22,289 nucleotides of DNA, taken from NCBI GenBank assembly GCA_964502465.1, contig CAZCWX010000235.1, forward strand, positions 1 to 22,289. Direction: 5' to 3'. The notes under the pieces are model-generated. The model saw nothing but the letters and a program-made list of their open reading frames with translations, searched no databases and was not told where the DNA came from. Source of the DNA: CAZCWX01 sp964502465 (GTDB lineage Bacteria; Desulfobacterota; Binatia; Bin18). The position numbers and the translations under genes were made by a program. Position 1 is the first letter of the stretch. The number at the start of each line of letters is the position of its first letter. Below, piece after piece: positions 6,146 to 14,262 of the stretch.

Positions 6146-8443
6146 ATGATGGAGAAACACGAATGCACCTCCGCTTCCCAGTCCCGATGGCGTCTGACCG
6201 TGCAAGGAATCGTCCAGGGAATCGGCTTTCGTCCGTTCGTGTATCGGCTTGCCCAGCAACTCGGTCTTGCAGGATGGGTGCGGAATGCTGCTGCTGGCGT
6301 GGAAATCGAAATCGAAGGGTCAGCAGATGCTCTCATCCGCTTTCTCCGTCGCTTACGGGAAGACGCTCCGCCCTTGGCCTCTATCGCCGATATAGAAATC
6401 AGAGAAACGGTTCCACTCGGGAACCTTGATTTCTCTATCTCCCAGGGAAAAGCAGGGGAAGGGAGCACCGTGATTCCACCTGACCTGGCGACCTGTGCGC
6501 TCTGCCTAAAAGAAACTTTGTGGCCACAGGATCGCCGCTTCCGTTACCCGTTTACCAACTGTCCTTCTTGCGGTCCACGCTTCACGATTATCCGCTCCCT
6601 GCCTTACGAACGGGGCGCCACGACCATGGCGACCTTCCCGCTTTGCGCAGCCTGTGCAGTGGAATATGCAGATGCTGCTGACCGCCGTTTTCAGGCGGAG
6701 CCGATTGCCTGTTCGACCTGTGGCCCACGGGTGTGGCTCGAAGGAGAAGACGGAGCATGGGCAGGCCTGCCAGGAGCAGATGTCATCGCCCGGACAGCGG
6801 AGTTATTGCGTCAGGGAGCGGTCGTCGCTGTCAAGGGCTTAGGAGGATTCCATCTCGCCTGTGACGCGACGAACGAAGAGGCTGTCCGTCGGTTGCGACA
6901 GGCGAAAGACCGACTGCACAAACCTGTAGCCGTGATGGTCGCGACCATAGACGAAGCCCACGCATGTGGGAATATCTCCTCAGCCGAGGAAGCGCTGCTC
7001 ACGTCGCTTCAGGCGCCCATCGTCCTCGTGCGCAAGCGGCTCGACTCACCCCTAGCTGCTGCTATCGCTCCGGGCAATGCTTATCTGGGTCTGCTGCTGC
7101 CCTACACCCCCCTTCATCACCTGCTGCTCCGTAACGCAAGGAGACCGTTGGTGATGACCAGTGGCAACCGGCGGGATGAGCCTCTCTGCCGTACCACAGA
7201 AGAGGCCAAAGAGGCCCTGAGCGGAAGAGTCGATGCCTTTCTTTTTCACAACCGTCCTATTCACCAACGCTGCGATGACAGCGTCGTTTTTGTCGCCGAG
7301 ACCGGCCCTCAACCGGTGCGGCGGAGTCGTGGGTACGTCCCTCTCCCGCTCCAGGTGCCGCTCGCGTCCTCGGTGCCCGTACTCGCCCTGGGTGCAGAAC
7401 TGAAAAACACCTTCTGTCTGCTGCGCGGTACCCGGGCCTTCCTCAGCCAGCACATCGGTGATCTGGGCAGCCTCGCTACCCAGCGACACTTTGCCGCAGC
7501 CTTAGAGCATCTGCAGGCGCTGCTCAAGATCGTACCAGCAGTAGTAGTCCACGATCTCCATCCGGATTACACCACGAGTCGTTACGCGGCGAGCACCGGC
7601 TTGCCTCTCATCGGCGTACAGCATCACCACGCGCACCTCGCGGCCTGTCTGGCCGACAACGGCGTGACTGAACCGGTTATTGGCGTGGCGTTCGATGGCA
7701 CCGGTTACGGGACAGACGGAGCGATCTGGGGGGGAGAGTTCCTCATTGCCGATCTGCAGGATTTTCGTCGTATCGCGCATCTGGAATACCTCCCACTGCC
7801 AGGAGGCGATGCTGCAATTCGACGGCCATACCGCGTTGCGTTTGCCTACCTGCTTGCTCTCTTGGGGGAGATTCCTTCGCTCCCACTGCTCAGTAGGGTG
7901 CCTGATGCCGAACGGCGAGTGCTCAGGCGGATGGTAGAACGCCGGATCAATACTCCTCTGACGTCGAGCTGTGGGCGTCTGTTTGATGCAGTCGCGGCGA
8001 TTACTGGGCTGCGCGGTGAAGTGACGTACGACGCACAGGCGGCTATCGAATTGGAAGCAGTCGCTGCTGGAGTGGAAGCGGATCAGGTGCGGTATCCCTT
8101 TGCCCTTGAGGGAAACGAGGTCAGGTTGGGTCCGCTGCTGGCACAGATTGTGCGCGAAGTGCAGGGCGGCATTGCTCCGGCAGTCATTGGCTGGCGCTTT
8201 CATCAGACACTCGCGGAACTGGTCTGTACCGTATGTCTGCACGTGCGCGAACGAGAAGGACTCACCAGCGTAGCATTGAGTGGGGGATGCTGGCAAAATC
8301 GACTACTGCTCTCGGCAACCGTGGAACGGCTGCGGGCGGCAGGCTTTCAGGTACATACACACCGCCAGTCGCCCACCAACGATGGTGGCATCAGTCTCGG
8401 GCAGGCGGTCGTGGCGGCTGCTCGGTTGGCCGCGTCGGCCTGA
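6146..8443 (+). CDS. hypF: [NiFe] hydrogenase maturation carbamoyltransferase HypF
   Basis: HypF uses carbamoyl phosphate and ATP to make the thiocyanate on HypE that becomes the CN ligands of the NiFe site. The 765-residue length is normal. An acylphosphatase-like domain (about residues 15-100) carries VQGIVQGIGFRPF. Two zinc-finger-like segments (about 116-200) carry CALC / CPSCGPRF and CAAC / CSTCGPR. A YrdC-like domain (about 210-390) follows, then a Kae1-like C-terminal half with VQHHHAHLAA near 490 and FDGTGYGTDG near 515. The start is ATGATG at 6146 or 6149, without a strong ribosome-binding site. It is followed 30 bases later by hypC. Its normal partner hypE survives only as a fragment downstream, so this gene needs a complete hypE elsewhere to be useful. 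Confidence 0.95.
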   Translation: MMEKHECTSASQSRWRLTVQGIVQGIGFRPFVYRLAQQLGLAGWVRNAAAGVEIEIEGSADALIRFLRRLREDAPPLASIADIEIRETVPLGNLDFSISQGKAGEGSTVIPPDLATCALCLKETLWPQDRRFRYPFTNCPSCGPRFTIIRSLPYERGATTMATFPLCAACAVEYADAADRRFQAEPIACSTCGPRVWLEGEDGAWAGLPGADVIARTAELLRQGAVVAVKGLGGFHLACDATNEEAVRRLRQAKDRLHKPVAVMVATIDEAHACGNISSAEEALLTSLQAPIVLVRKRLDSPLAAAIAPGNAYLGLLLPYTPLHHLLLRNARRPLVMTSGNRRDEPLCRTTEEAKEALSGRVDAFLFHNRPIHQRCDDSVVFVAETGPQPVRRSRGYVPLPLQVPLASSVPVLALGAELKNTFCLLRGTRAFLSQHIGDLGSLATQRHFAAALEHLQALLKIVPAVVVHDLHPDYTTSRYAASTGLPLIGVQHHHAHLAACLADNGVTEPVIGVAFDGTGYGTDGAIWGGEFLIADLQDFRRIAHLEYLPLPGGDAAIRRPYRVAFAYLLALLGEIPSLPLLSRVPDAERRVLRRMVERRINTPLTSSCGRLFDAVAAITGLRGEVTYDAQAAIELEAVAAGVEADQVRYPFALEGNEVRLGPLLAQIVREVQGGIAPAVIGWRFHQTLAELVCTVCLHVREREGLTSVALSGGCWQNRLLLSATVERLRAAGFQVHTHRQSPTNDGGISLGQAVVAAARLAASA

Positions 8444-8473
8444 ACAGGGAGCAAGAAACGGGGAGTGTAGAAC

Positions 8474-8716
8474 ATGTGTCTTGGTATTCCAGGCCGGGTG
8501 ACGAGAATTTTTGCAGAAGAGGGAATCTGCATGGGAAAGGTAGACTTCGGCGGTGTGATCCGCACGGTCTGCCTGGCGTATCTGCCGGAGGTGCGAGAGG
8601 GAGACTACGCGATCGTCCATGCAGGCTTTGCCATTAGCCGGCTGGACGAGGAAGAAGCCCAACGGACACTTGCCCTCTTACACGAGCTTCAGGAGGATGA
8701 AATCTCTGAGGGCTGA
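8474..8716 (+). CDS. hypC: Hydrogenase maturation chaperone HypC/HupF
   Basis: HypC binds HypD and the hydrogenase large-subunit precursor and helps deliver the Fe(CN)2CO unit. The 80-residue protein has the family start MCLGIPGRV, with the essential cysteine at position 2, and a compact beta-barrel pattern (GKVDFGGVIRTVCLAYLP, GDYAIVHAGFAI). The C-terminal helix is acidic. It lies 30 bases after hypF. In most genomes hypD and then hypE would follow; here only a piece of hypE begins 4 bases after the stop. Confidence 0.95.
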   Translation: MCLGIPGRVTRIFAEEGICMGKVDFGGVIRTVCLAYLPEVREGDYAIVHAGFAISRLDEEEAQRTLALLHELQEDEISEG

Positions 8717-8719
8717 CTG

Positions 8720-8866
8720 GTGAAATACGTTGAGGAGGTGCAGGGAGCGAATGAGATGTTGGGACTCGATCCGCTCTACATCGCCTGTGAAGGCAGACTG
8801 GTCGCCATCCTGGGAGAAAAAGACGCTAGGGCAATCCTTGCCTGCATGCAGGCTCACCCCCTTACC
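8720..8866 (+). pseudogene. hypE: hypE fragment (C-terminal domain, truncated at both ends)
   Basis: The translation from about 8735 to 8866 (EVQGANEMLGLDPLYIACEG, then RLVAILGEKDARAILACMQA and HPL) matches the C-terminal domain of HypE, where LGLDPL.. .NEGKLV and HPLG are family signatures. HypE dehydrates a carbamoylated C-terminal cysteine in a conserved PRIC tail. Neither the ATP-binding N-terminal part (about 280 residues) nor the PRIC tail is present. The homology begins directly after hypC, so hypD and most of hypE are missing. It stops at about 8866, twelve bases before a hypA fragment in the opposite orientation. The frame stays open to 9004 from a GTG at 8720, but only by reading antisense through hypA and the end of the protease gene. 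No functional HypE can be made from it. Confidence 0.8.
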
Positions 8867-8878
8867 AGCCTTTTTCAG

Positions 8879-8935
8879 TCGCGCAACGGCGTTGATTTTA
8901 CGCAGGAGATCGGTGAGGAGCGAGAGTTCGTGCAT
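8879..8935 (-). pseudogene. hypA: hypA fragment (first 19 codons)
   Basis: The minus strand from 8935 reads MHELSLLTDLLRKINAVAR, the typical start of HypA, the nickel-inserting metallochaperone whose Met1-His2-Glu3 end binds nickel. The ATG lies one base after the stop of the hydrogenase protease gene, so this was the next gene of the hydrogenase operon. After codon 19 the sequence becomes the reverse strand of the hypE remnant. The frame stays open to 8678 but loses all HypA resemblance, including the CxxC zinc motifs. The full protein is about 115 residues. This piece cannot function alone. Confidence 0.75.
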
Positions 8936-8936
8936 G

Positions 8937-9410
8937 TTACTCAGCCTCAGTTGCTTTCCAGAGGTGAATCTCCTGTCGTACGCGCTGGACCGCTTCCTCG
9001 ATAGCGTTCTCGACTTCCACGGAGAGTCCGACGCCAGCCAGAAAGGTTTTTCCCTCGATCCCGTAGACGACAAAGCGAGACGGAAGCTGACCCAAGGCGC
9101 GGGCAAGCTCAACGGCTTCGGCAACACTGAAAGCATGGGTAGAGTAACGAAAAACCGTCGCCGGCAGAGACTGTACACCCACATCGAACCGGTGGAGCAT
9201 CCCCGGCGCTGCCCCTGAGTGAGTGGCGTCAATCAGGATTACCGCGTCAACTTCTTTCCACGACGCGAGCAAGGTGGTTCCCTCCCCGCTCTCTTCGCGG
9301 ACCGTGACGCACGCTCCAATCTCTTCCCGCACGCGCCGCGCAACGATTAACCCCGCGGCATCATCGCTGCGGTACGCATTACCCACGCCGACAACAAGAA
9401 TACGGAACAT
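8937..9410 (-). CDS. [NiFe] hydrogenase maturation endopeptidase
   Basis: This 157-residue protein belongs to the HybD/HoxW/HyaD family, which clips the C-terminal tail of the large subunit after nickel insertion. It starts with ILVVGVGNAYRSDDAAG. Asp16, Asp61 (LIDATHSG) and His92 (STHAFS) fall where E. coli HybD has its nickel-binding Glu16, Asp62 and His93. The start at 9410 (MFRILVVG) fits the family; an in-frame ATG at 9494 would overlap the large-subunit gene. It follows that gene by 32 bases and precedes the truncated hypA by one base. Its expected substrate is the neighbouring large subunit, cleaved after His420. Confidence 0.93.
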   Translation of the reverse strand: MFRILVVGVGNAYRSDDAAGLIVARRVREEIGACVTVREESGEGTTLLASWKEVDAVILIDATHSGAAPGMLHRFDVGVQSLPATVFRYSTHAFSVAEAVELARALGQLPSRFVVYGIEGKTFLAGVGLSVEVENAIEEAVQRVRQEIHLWKATEAE

Positions 9411-9442
9411 ACGCGACAGGCTTTCTTCGTTTCCTGTCCCCG

Positions 9443-10732
9443 CTATTCCCGTTCGAGCTGAAGGGTAAGAAAATGCGTGGCGCAGGAAATGCACGGGTCA
9501 TAGTTGCGAATGGCTTGTTCACAATGCTGGGTCAGTTCGTGCTTCGGCAGTTCAAGGTACTGAGGGATAAAGTGGTACAGGTCCTCTTCGATAGTTTTTT
9601 GGTTCTGAGACGTGGGAGGGACAATCTTCGCGTCAAGGATCGTTCCCTGTTCGTCGAGGCGATAACGGTGATAGAGCAATCCGCGGGGCGCTTCGGTGCA
9701 GCCGTATCCTGTGGCAGCTCGCGGTAACACCTCTACTGCTGGGGCCTCTGGTCTCTCATACGCAGCGATGAGACGTAGCGCCTCGTCACAGGCGTAGAGC
9801 ACTTCGACGCTGCGCACCACGATACTTTGGAAGGGATTGTGGCAGGTTGGGCCCAACCCGGCTTCGCGTGCTGCTGCCTGTGCCAGGGGGGAAAGCTTGT
9901 CAAAGTTCACATTGTAGCGAGCCAAAGGGCCGGCGAAATAGGCACCACGTGCGGTGAGCACCGAGTGCAGCGCGTTTGAGTGCGGGACCTGCTCTTCTCT
10001 GAAGTGATCGTCGTACTGGGTGGCGTCGATATCTAAACCCTTGTTCGACCTCAGTCGCCCCTCGTTGAAGGGATACTCGTCAGGATGGTAGAGCGCAACA
10101 AACTCGTAGTCACGGGTGAAATCCGGGAACGGAAACTTTGCCACCCACTGCACGGTTTCCACCGCAGCTTCGCGTGCCCATTTCAGCCGCTCGGCGAGCG
10201 GGGCGAGTTCCTGTTTCGTCGGCACTCGATAGAATCCACCAACGCGCACGTTGATGGGGTGGACTTCCCGACCGCCCAGCAAGGCCAGGATTTCATTCCC
10301 CGCCTTCTTGAGCTGGAGACCACGCTGCACAACCTCGGGAAAATCTTTGGCCATATGGATCGCACTCTCGTATCCGAGGAAGTCTGGTGCATGGAGCAGG
10401 TAAACGTGGAGCGTGTGGCTTTCGATCCATTCGCCACAATAGAGGAGCCGTCGCAATGCCCGCAGCGGACCGTCCACCCTGATGCCACAGGCATGTTCCA
10501 GAGCATGGACGGCGCTCATCTGGTAGGCGACGGGGCAGATGCCACAGATACGGGCCGTAATGTCGGGCGCTTCTCGATAGGAGCGCCCGCGCAAGAACGC
10601 CTCGAAAAAGCGCGGCGGCTCGAAGATCTTCAGTTTGACCTCCACGACGGTGCGGTCTTTGATCTTCACATACAGTGCGCCTTCGCCTTCAACACGAGCC
10701 AGATAATCAACCTTGATCGTTTTGGTTTTCAT
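9443..10732 (-). CDS. hydA: [NiFe] hydrogenase large subunit, group 3b type
   Basis: This is the catalytic subunit that splits or makes H2 at the NiFe(CN)2CO centre. The 429-residue protein has the N-terminal motif RICGICP (Cys63, Cys66) and the C-terminal motif DPCISCATH (Cys414, Cys417, His420), all four nickel-binding cysteines being present. Nine residues (FLTLQLERE) follow His420 and would be removed by the protease encoded next. Overall length and partner genes fit soluble NAD(P)-linked hydrogenases (sulfhydrogenase alpha, group 3b) better than membrane uptake enzymes. Its start overlaps the end of the small-subunit gene by 26 bases, suggesting coupled translation. Maturation needs HypA-F, several of which are absent or broken in this window. 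Confidence 0.94.
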   Translation of the reverse strand: MKTKTIKVDYLARVEGEGALYVKIKDRTVVEVKLKIFEPPRFFEAFLRGRSYREAPDITARICGICPVAYQMSAVHALEHACGIRVDGPLRALRRLLYCGEWIESHTLHVYLLHAPDFLGYESAIHMAKDFPEVVQRGLQLKKAGNEILALLGGREVHPINVRVGGFYRVPTKQELAPLAERLKWAREAAVETVQWVAKFPFPDFTRDYEFVALYHPDEYPFNEGRLRSNKGLDIDATQYDDHFREEQVPHSNALHSVLTARGAYFAGPLARYNVNFDKLSPLAQAAAREAGLGPTCHNPFQSIVVRSVEVLYACDEALRLIAAYERPEAPAVEVLPRAATGYGCTEAPRGLLYHRYRLDEQGTILDAKIVPPTSQNQKTIEEDLYHFIPQYLELPKHELTQHCEQAIRNYDPCISCATHFLTLQLERE

Positions 10733-11501
10733 GAGCCATGCTCTCCTGGCGAAAGGCGGCGGCGTAGGCGTTGAAGCTACGAAACACGCGCACCAGTTCC
10801 GATTCCTTGACGCCGAGACGTTGCCACCACCCGCTCAATGAGGTGGTATTGGGCGTTTGCATCGGGCCGAAGCACCCATAGCACCCCCGCTGATACGCCG
10901 GGCAAATGGCGCCACAACCAGCCTGGGTCACAGGGCCCAGACACGGGGTGCCGTGTGCCACCATCACACAAACTGTGCCACGCCGCTTACATTCCACACA
11001 CACACTGTGCGGTGGCGTGTTGGGTTTGCGTCCATGTAAGAACGCGCTGAGGACTTCGACAAGTTGCTGTTTGTTGATGGGACAGCCTCGCAACTCGAAG
11101 TCGACTCGCACGTGCTCAGCAATAGGGGTCGAGCGCTCGAGGGTGGCAATATACTCTGGCCGGGCATAGACGATGGAAAGGAAGTCTTTCACATCCGCAA
11201 AATTCCGCAGTGCCTGAATACCCCCGGCCGTGGCGCAGGCACCAATGGTCACCAGGAACTTGGAGACACGGCGGACGTGCTGGATGCGGTCGGCGTCATG
11301 CGGGGTGGTGATAGACCCTTCTACCAGTGAGAGATCATACGGACCTTTCACCGTAGCGCGCGAGGCTTCAAGGAAGTAGGCGATCTCTACCTGGCCGGCA
11401 ATGGCCAGCAGCTCATCTTCGCAGTCGAGCATACTCAACTGGCAGCCGTCGCAGGAGGCGAATTTCCATACGGCTAGCTTTGGTTTGCGCTTGCGGGTCA
11501 T
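10707..11501 (-). CDS. hydD: [NiFe] hydrogenase small subunit, group 3b type
   Basis: This 264-residue electron-transfer subunit carries iron-sulfur clusters next to the NiFe site. The proximal [4Fe-4S] ligands appear as Cys17 and Cys20 (SCDGCQ), Cys89 (GACAT) and Cys140 (RGCP). A cysteine-rich C-terminal half (168, 171, 178, 187, 196, 200, 207, 210) can hold two more clusters. No twin-arginine signal peptide is present, so the enzyme is cytoplasmic. I chose the ATG at 11501 because GAGAGG precedes it and it lies one base after the flavin-subunit stop; the frame is open upstream only by reading through that gene. It corresponds to the delta subunit of archaeal sulfhydrogenases. Confidence 0.93.
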   Translation of the reverse strand: MTRKRKPKLAVWKFASCDGCQLSMLDCEDELLAIAGQVEIAYFLEASRATVKGPYDLSLVEGSITTPHDADRIQHVRRVSKFLVTIGACATAGGIQALRNFADVKDFLSIVYARPEYIATLERSTPIAEHVRVDFELRGCPINKQQLVEVLSAFLHGRKPNTPPHSVCVECKRRGTVCVMVAHGTPCLGPVTQAGCGAICPAYQRGCYGCFGPMQTPNTTSLSGWWQRLGVKESELVRVFRSFNAYAAAFRQESMAHENQNDQG

Positions 11502-11502
11502 A

Positions 11503-12369
11503 TCATACCTCTCGCTTGCCAAACCACGGCTGCAGGTGATGGTAGCGAAACACCGGCCCGTCCTTACAAATAAAGGTTGGACCAAGCTGACAGTGCCCGC
11601 AAAAACCAATCGCACATTTCATGTTCCGTTCCATCGATACACAGATGTTTTCTGTTGGGACCCCGCGTTTTTGCAGTTCCAGCACCGTAAAGCGCATCAT
11701 GACCTCGGGACCGCAGATCATCGCCACCGTGCTGAAGGGGTCAAACGACGCTTTCGCAATGAACGTGGTCACGACACCGACATGGCCATGCCATGCCTCC
11801 GTCGCCTGGTCAACCGTGACTGTCACCTCAAGATCGAAGCGCCCTCGCCACCGTTCGAGTTCACCAGGGTAGAGCAAGTCCTGTGGTGTCCGCGCTCCGT
11901 ACAGGAGGATGATGCGACCATAGGTGTTGCGCCGGGCAAGGAGTTGCAACAGGACGGGACGGAGGGGAGCCAATCCGATGCCGCCGGCCACAATGACGAC
12001 ATCGCTCCCTGCGGCTTCTTCTGTAGGCCACTGGCTCCCGAACGGACCACGCACGCCGACGATGTCCCCGCGTTTGAGCTGTCGCAGGGCCCGGGTCACC
12101 GTGCCGACGGCACGGACGGTGTGGACCAACACCTGCGGCCGAGAAGGATCGCCGCTAATGGAAATCGGCACCTCACCGACTCCGAACACGTACAGCATAG
12201 TAAACTGCCCGGGAGCAAAGGCCAAGCTGTCACCTCCATCTGCGGGAGTCAGTTCGAGTGTAAACGTATCCTGGGTTTCGCGTCGCACCCGTTGGATGCC
12301 ATAGGGGCGTGGAACCATCGGGTCCACGCCGCTCGTCACGCAGGGTGAGGGGTTATGGTCGGACGCCAT
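11503..12369 (-). CDS. hydG: Hydrogenase FAD/NAD(P)-binding subunit
   Basis: This subunit passes electrons between the iron-sulfur clusters and NAD(P). The 288-residue protein has a ferredoxin-reductase fold: an FAD region (FAPGQFTML, PISIS at 68-72), an NAD(P) region (VAGGIGLAPLRP at 127-138, MICGPEVM at about 217-224), and a C-terminal [2Fe-2S] site with Cys252, Cys257, Cys260 and Cys268. Possible starts are TTG 12378, ATG 12375 and ATG 12369; I use the last, and none has a good ribosome-binding site. It overlaps the preceding cyclic-nucleotide-binding gene by 17 bases with this start. It corresponds to the gamma subunit of sulfhydrogenases. Confidence 0.92.
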   Translation of the reverse strand: MASDHNPSPCVTSGVDPMVPRPYGIQRVRRETQDTFTLELTPADGGDSLAFAPGQFTMLYVFGVGEVPISISGDPSRPQVLVHTVRAVGTVTRALRQLKRGDIVGVRGPFGSQWPTEEAAGSDVVIVAGGIGLAPLRPVLLQLLARRNTYGRIILLYGARTPQDLLYPGELERWRGRFDLEVTVTVDQATEAWHGHVGVVTTFIAKASFDPFSTVAMICGPEVMMRFTVLELQKRGVPTENICVSMERNMKCAIGFCGHCQLGPTFICKDGPVFRYHHLQPWFGKREV

Positions 12370-12817
12370 ACACATCAAGAAGCTGGAGCCTGGTTGCCTG
12401 CAGCCGTTGCATAATCACGTGGGCGAAACGCTTCACCAGTTCATAACCGAGATCGTGGTCGTCTTCACACTTGGTACGCAGACACTTCCCATCAAGGGCA
12501 ATGGCACGCGTGAGGGTGGTCGTCCGAGCGTCGAAGTGCCAGCGGTAAGGCGGGAAGAGCCAGGACCAGCCGAGGACATCTCCTTCCTCCAGGGTTTGAA
12601 TCGTCAGGGGGCCACGTTCCGGTGCCACGATTTCCAAGGCCACTCTCCCGTGGCGAATCAGGTAAAAATAGTTGGCCTCCTCGCCTTCACGAAAGATAAA
12701 CTGGCCGGCTTCGAACCGGACATTGGACGCGCACCCGACGATGAGCTGCAGGTGGTGCAACGGAAGGTCTCGAAAGAAGGGGTGTGCTGCCAGGATCGGT
12801 TCAAGCGTCTGCATCAT
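12353..12817 (-). CDS. Cyclic nucleotide-binding domain protein in hydrogenase operon
   Basis: The 154-residue protein is a single cNMP-binding (Crp-type) beta-barrel domain: FFRDLPLHHLQLIVG, then FEAGQFIFREGEEANYFYLI, HGRVALEI and EGDVLGWSWLFPPYRWHFDA, followed by a C-terminal helix. There is no DNA-binding helix-turn-helix, so it is not a transcription factor of the usual Crp layout. In the phosphate-binding cassette the usual GE..LGE...L...R.A pattern reads GDVLGWSWLFPPYRWHFDA, so true cNMP binding is uncertain. It overlaps hydB by 17 bases at its start and hydG by 17 bases at its end, so it is made together with the hydrogenase. A regulatory or assembly subunit is the simplest inference; similar genes sit in other bacterial group 3b operons to my knowledge. 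Confidence 0.88.
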   Translation of the reverse strand: MMQTLEPILAAHPFFRDLPLHHLQLIVGCASNVRFEAGQFIFREGEEANYFYLIRHGRVALEIVAPERGPLTIQTLEEGDVLGWSWLFPPYRWHFDARTTTLTRAIALDGKCLRTKCEDDHDLGYELVKRFAHVIMQRLQATRLQLLDVYGVRP

Positions 12818-13985
12818 CCGTCTCCTTTACCACCGTGATTGTCGCGCGATCATGTGCCCGGATGGCGCTGACCTCGGCGGTGATATCAATGGCGACGGGA
12901 CACCAGGTGATACAGCGCCCACATCCCACGCAACCCGAGGTGCCAAACTGATCGATCCAGGTGGCCAATTTATGCGTCAACCACTGACGATAGCGGGACC
13001 TGGCCGAGGCGCGGATGCTCCCTCCGTGGATAAAGGAGAAATCCATAGTGAAGCACGAATCCCACTTCCGCCAGCGTTCGGCGTGTTCGCCCGTCAGGTC
13101 AGTGGTATCTTCCACGGTGGTGCAAAAACAGGTCGGGCACACCATCGTGCAGTTGCCGCAGGTCAGGCAGCGGTTGGCTACCTCGTCCCAGCGTGGGTGC
13201 TCGTAGTTCCGGTACAGGAGGTCCTTGATATCGGTAGTGTCCAGGGTGCGGCCCATCTGCGTAGCCGTCCGCATGACCACGCGTTCGGCCTCCGCTCTGT
13301 CCGCCTCGTTCGTCTCGTGGTGGGGAACGTCTTGCAAGACATCTGCACCTTGCTGCGTCCCAACCTCCACCACAAAGTAATGCTGTTCACCTGCGAACAC
13401 TTCTGTCAAGGCGAGATCAAATCCGAACGTCGCCTTGGGGCCGGTGTGCATCGAGACGCAAAAGCACGTGCCTCCCGCCTGCCCACAGTTCACCGCAACG
13501 ATGAAAACGTTCTCCCGGTGAGCCTTGTACAGCGGATCAATGAAGTTGCCTTGGAGAAAGACCCGATCCTGAACGGCGATCGCGTGCAGTTCACACGAGC
13601 GGACACCAATAAATGCGAACCGGGGTGTTGCTTCTTTCTCGGCAATCACCTGAAAACCACGGCCATCGCGTCGGGCTTGCCATAACCGCACCGTCGGAGG
13701 ATGGAGGAATTGTTTCCACGAGTGCGGACCGACGGCATACCCAAACAACGCCGCATCGCTGCGCCGCGTGAGCCGATAGGTGCCACCCTCCTGCGTATCC
13801 GTCCATCCGCCAGGTAAATCCGCAGTAGAGGTAATCTCGTCGTATACGATGGCGCCATCGCGGATGGTGGGGCCAATGACTTTGAAGGCTCGCTGCTGCA
13901 ACACTGCAATAAGTGTATCCAGAGCGCTACACTCCATCACCTGTGTCATGAGTGCTGCAGGAGTCTTTTCGTGTATGTCTGTCAT
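12801..13985 (-). CDS. hydB: Hydrogenase iron-sulfur (beta) subunit
   Basis: This 394-residue subunit of the NAD(P)-linked hydrogenase has a long N-terminal domain with GVRSCELHA (Cys131) and VNCGQAGGTCFC (167-176). A C-terminal double [4Fe-4S] ferredoxin domain follows: CLTCGNCTMVCPTCFC at 273-288 and CVGCGRCITWCP at 352-363. It matches the beta subunit of sulfhydrogenases, which carries electrons to or from an external acceptor. I chose ATG 13985; a TTG-type start at 14021 and an ATG at 13949 are alternatives. It is the first gene of the minus-strand operon, divergent from ftsH across 277 bases. Confidence 0.92.
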   Translation of the reverse strand: MTDIHEKTPAALMTQVMECSALDTLIAVLQQRAFKVIGPTIRDGAIVYDEITSTADLPGGWTDTQEGGTYRLTRRSDAALFGYAVGPHSWKQFLHPPTVRLWQARRDGRGFQVIAEKEATPRFAFIGVRSCELHAIAVQDRVFLQGNFIDPLYKAHRENVFIVAVNCGQAGGTCFCVSMHTGPKATFGFDLALTEVFAGEQHYFVVEVGTQQGADVLQDVPHHETNEADRAEAERVVMRTATQMGRTLDTTDIKDLLYRNYEHPRWDEVANRCLTCGNCTMVCPTCFCTTVEDTTDLTGEHAERWRKWDSCFTMDFSFIHGGSIRASARSRYRQWLTHKLATWIDQFGTSGCVGCGRCITWCPVAIDITAEVSAIRAHDRATITVVKETDDADA

Positions 13986-14057
13986 GACCAGAATACTTTC
14001 GAGCAAAAGAGAGGCCGACAACGTGCGCCTTCTTGTCTTTGTGCTTTCTACCGTATT

Positions 14058-14127
14058 TTCTCAGGGATGAGAAGAACGATGCATTCACAAAGATGAGAAA
14101 CAGGGGGTGAGGTGTTCGTCATCTTTG
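14058..14127. promoter_or_regulatory. Two inverted repeats between hydrogenase operon and ftsH
   Basis: TTCTCA-GGGA-TGAGAA at 14058-14073 is a perfect palindrome with 6-bp arms, 73 bases before the hydB start. CAAAGATGA at 14088-14096 is the exact reverse complement of TCATCTTTG at 14119-14127, with 22 bases between. Both arms are followed by a GAGAAAC-like stretch, so part of the signal is also a short direct repeat. The location fits operator sites controlling the divergent hydrogenase operon and/or ftsH. No promoter pair could be placed with confidence. Confidence 0.35.
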
Positions 14128-14262
14128 AGAAACGGCATTATGGCTCTGGATAGAATCGGCAAAGATTTCCGTGTCCATCTGACCTACCGTCTGTGGCATA
14201 GGCATTGCTGATCCATCTCTTTTAGGGATATCTCGTCTACTTGATGAGAGGAGGGTCCGGTT

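Noticed and set aside
8720..9004. A real 94-residue protein downstream of hypC
   Set aside because: Only the first part resembles HypE; the rest is antisense to hypA and the protease gene, so a fragment is more likely than a new gene.
11401..13685. Plus-strand open frames of 315 and 337 codons
   Set aside because: They are antisense to hydG, the cyclic-nucleotide-binding gene and hydB, which have clear motifs; no domain is seen in the plus-strand translations.
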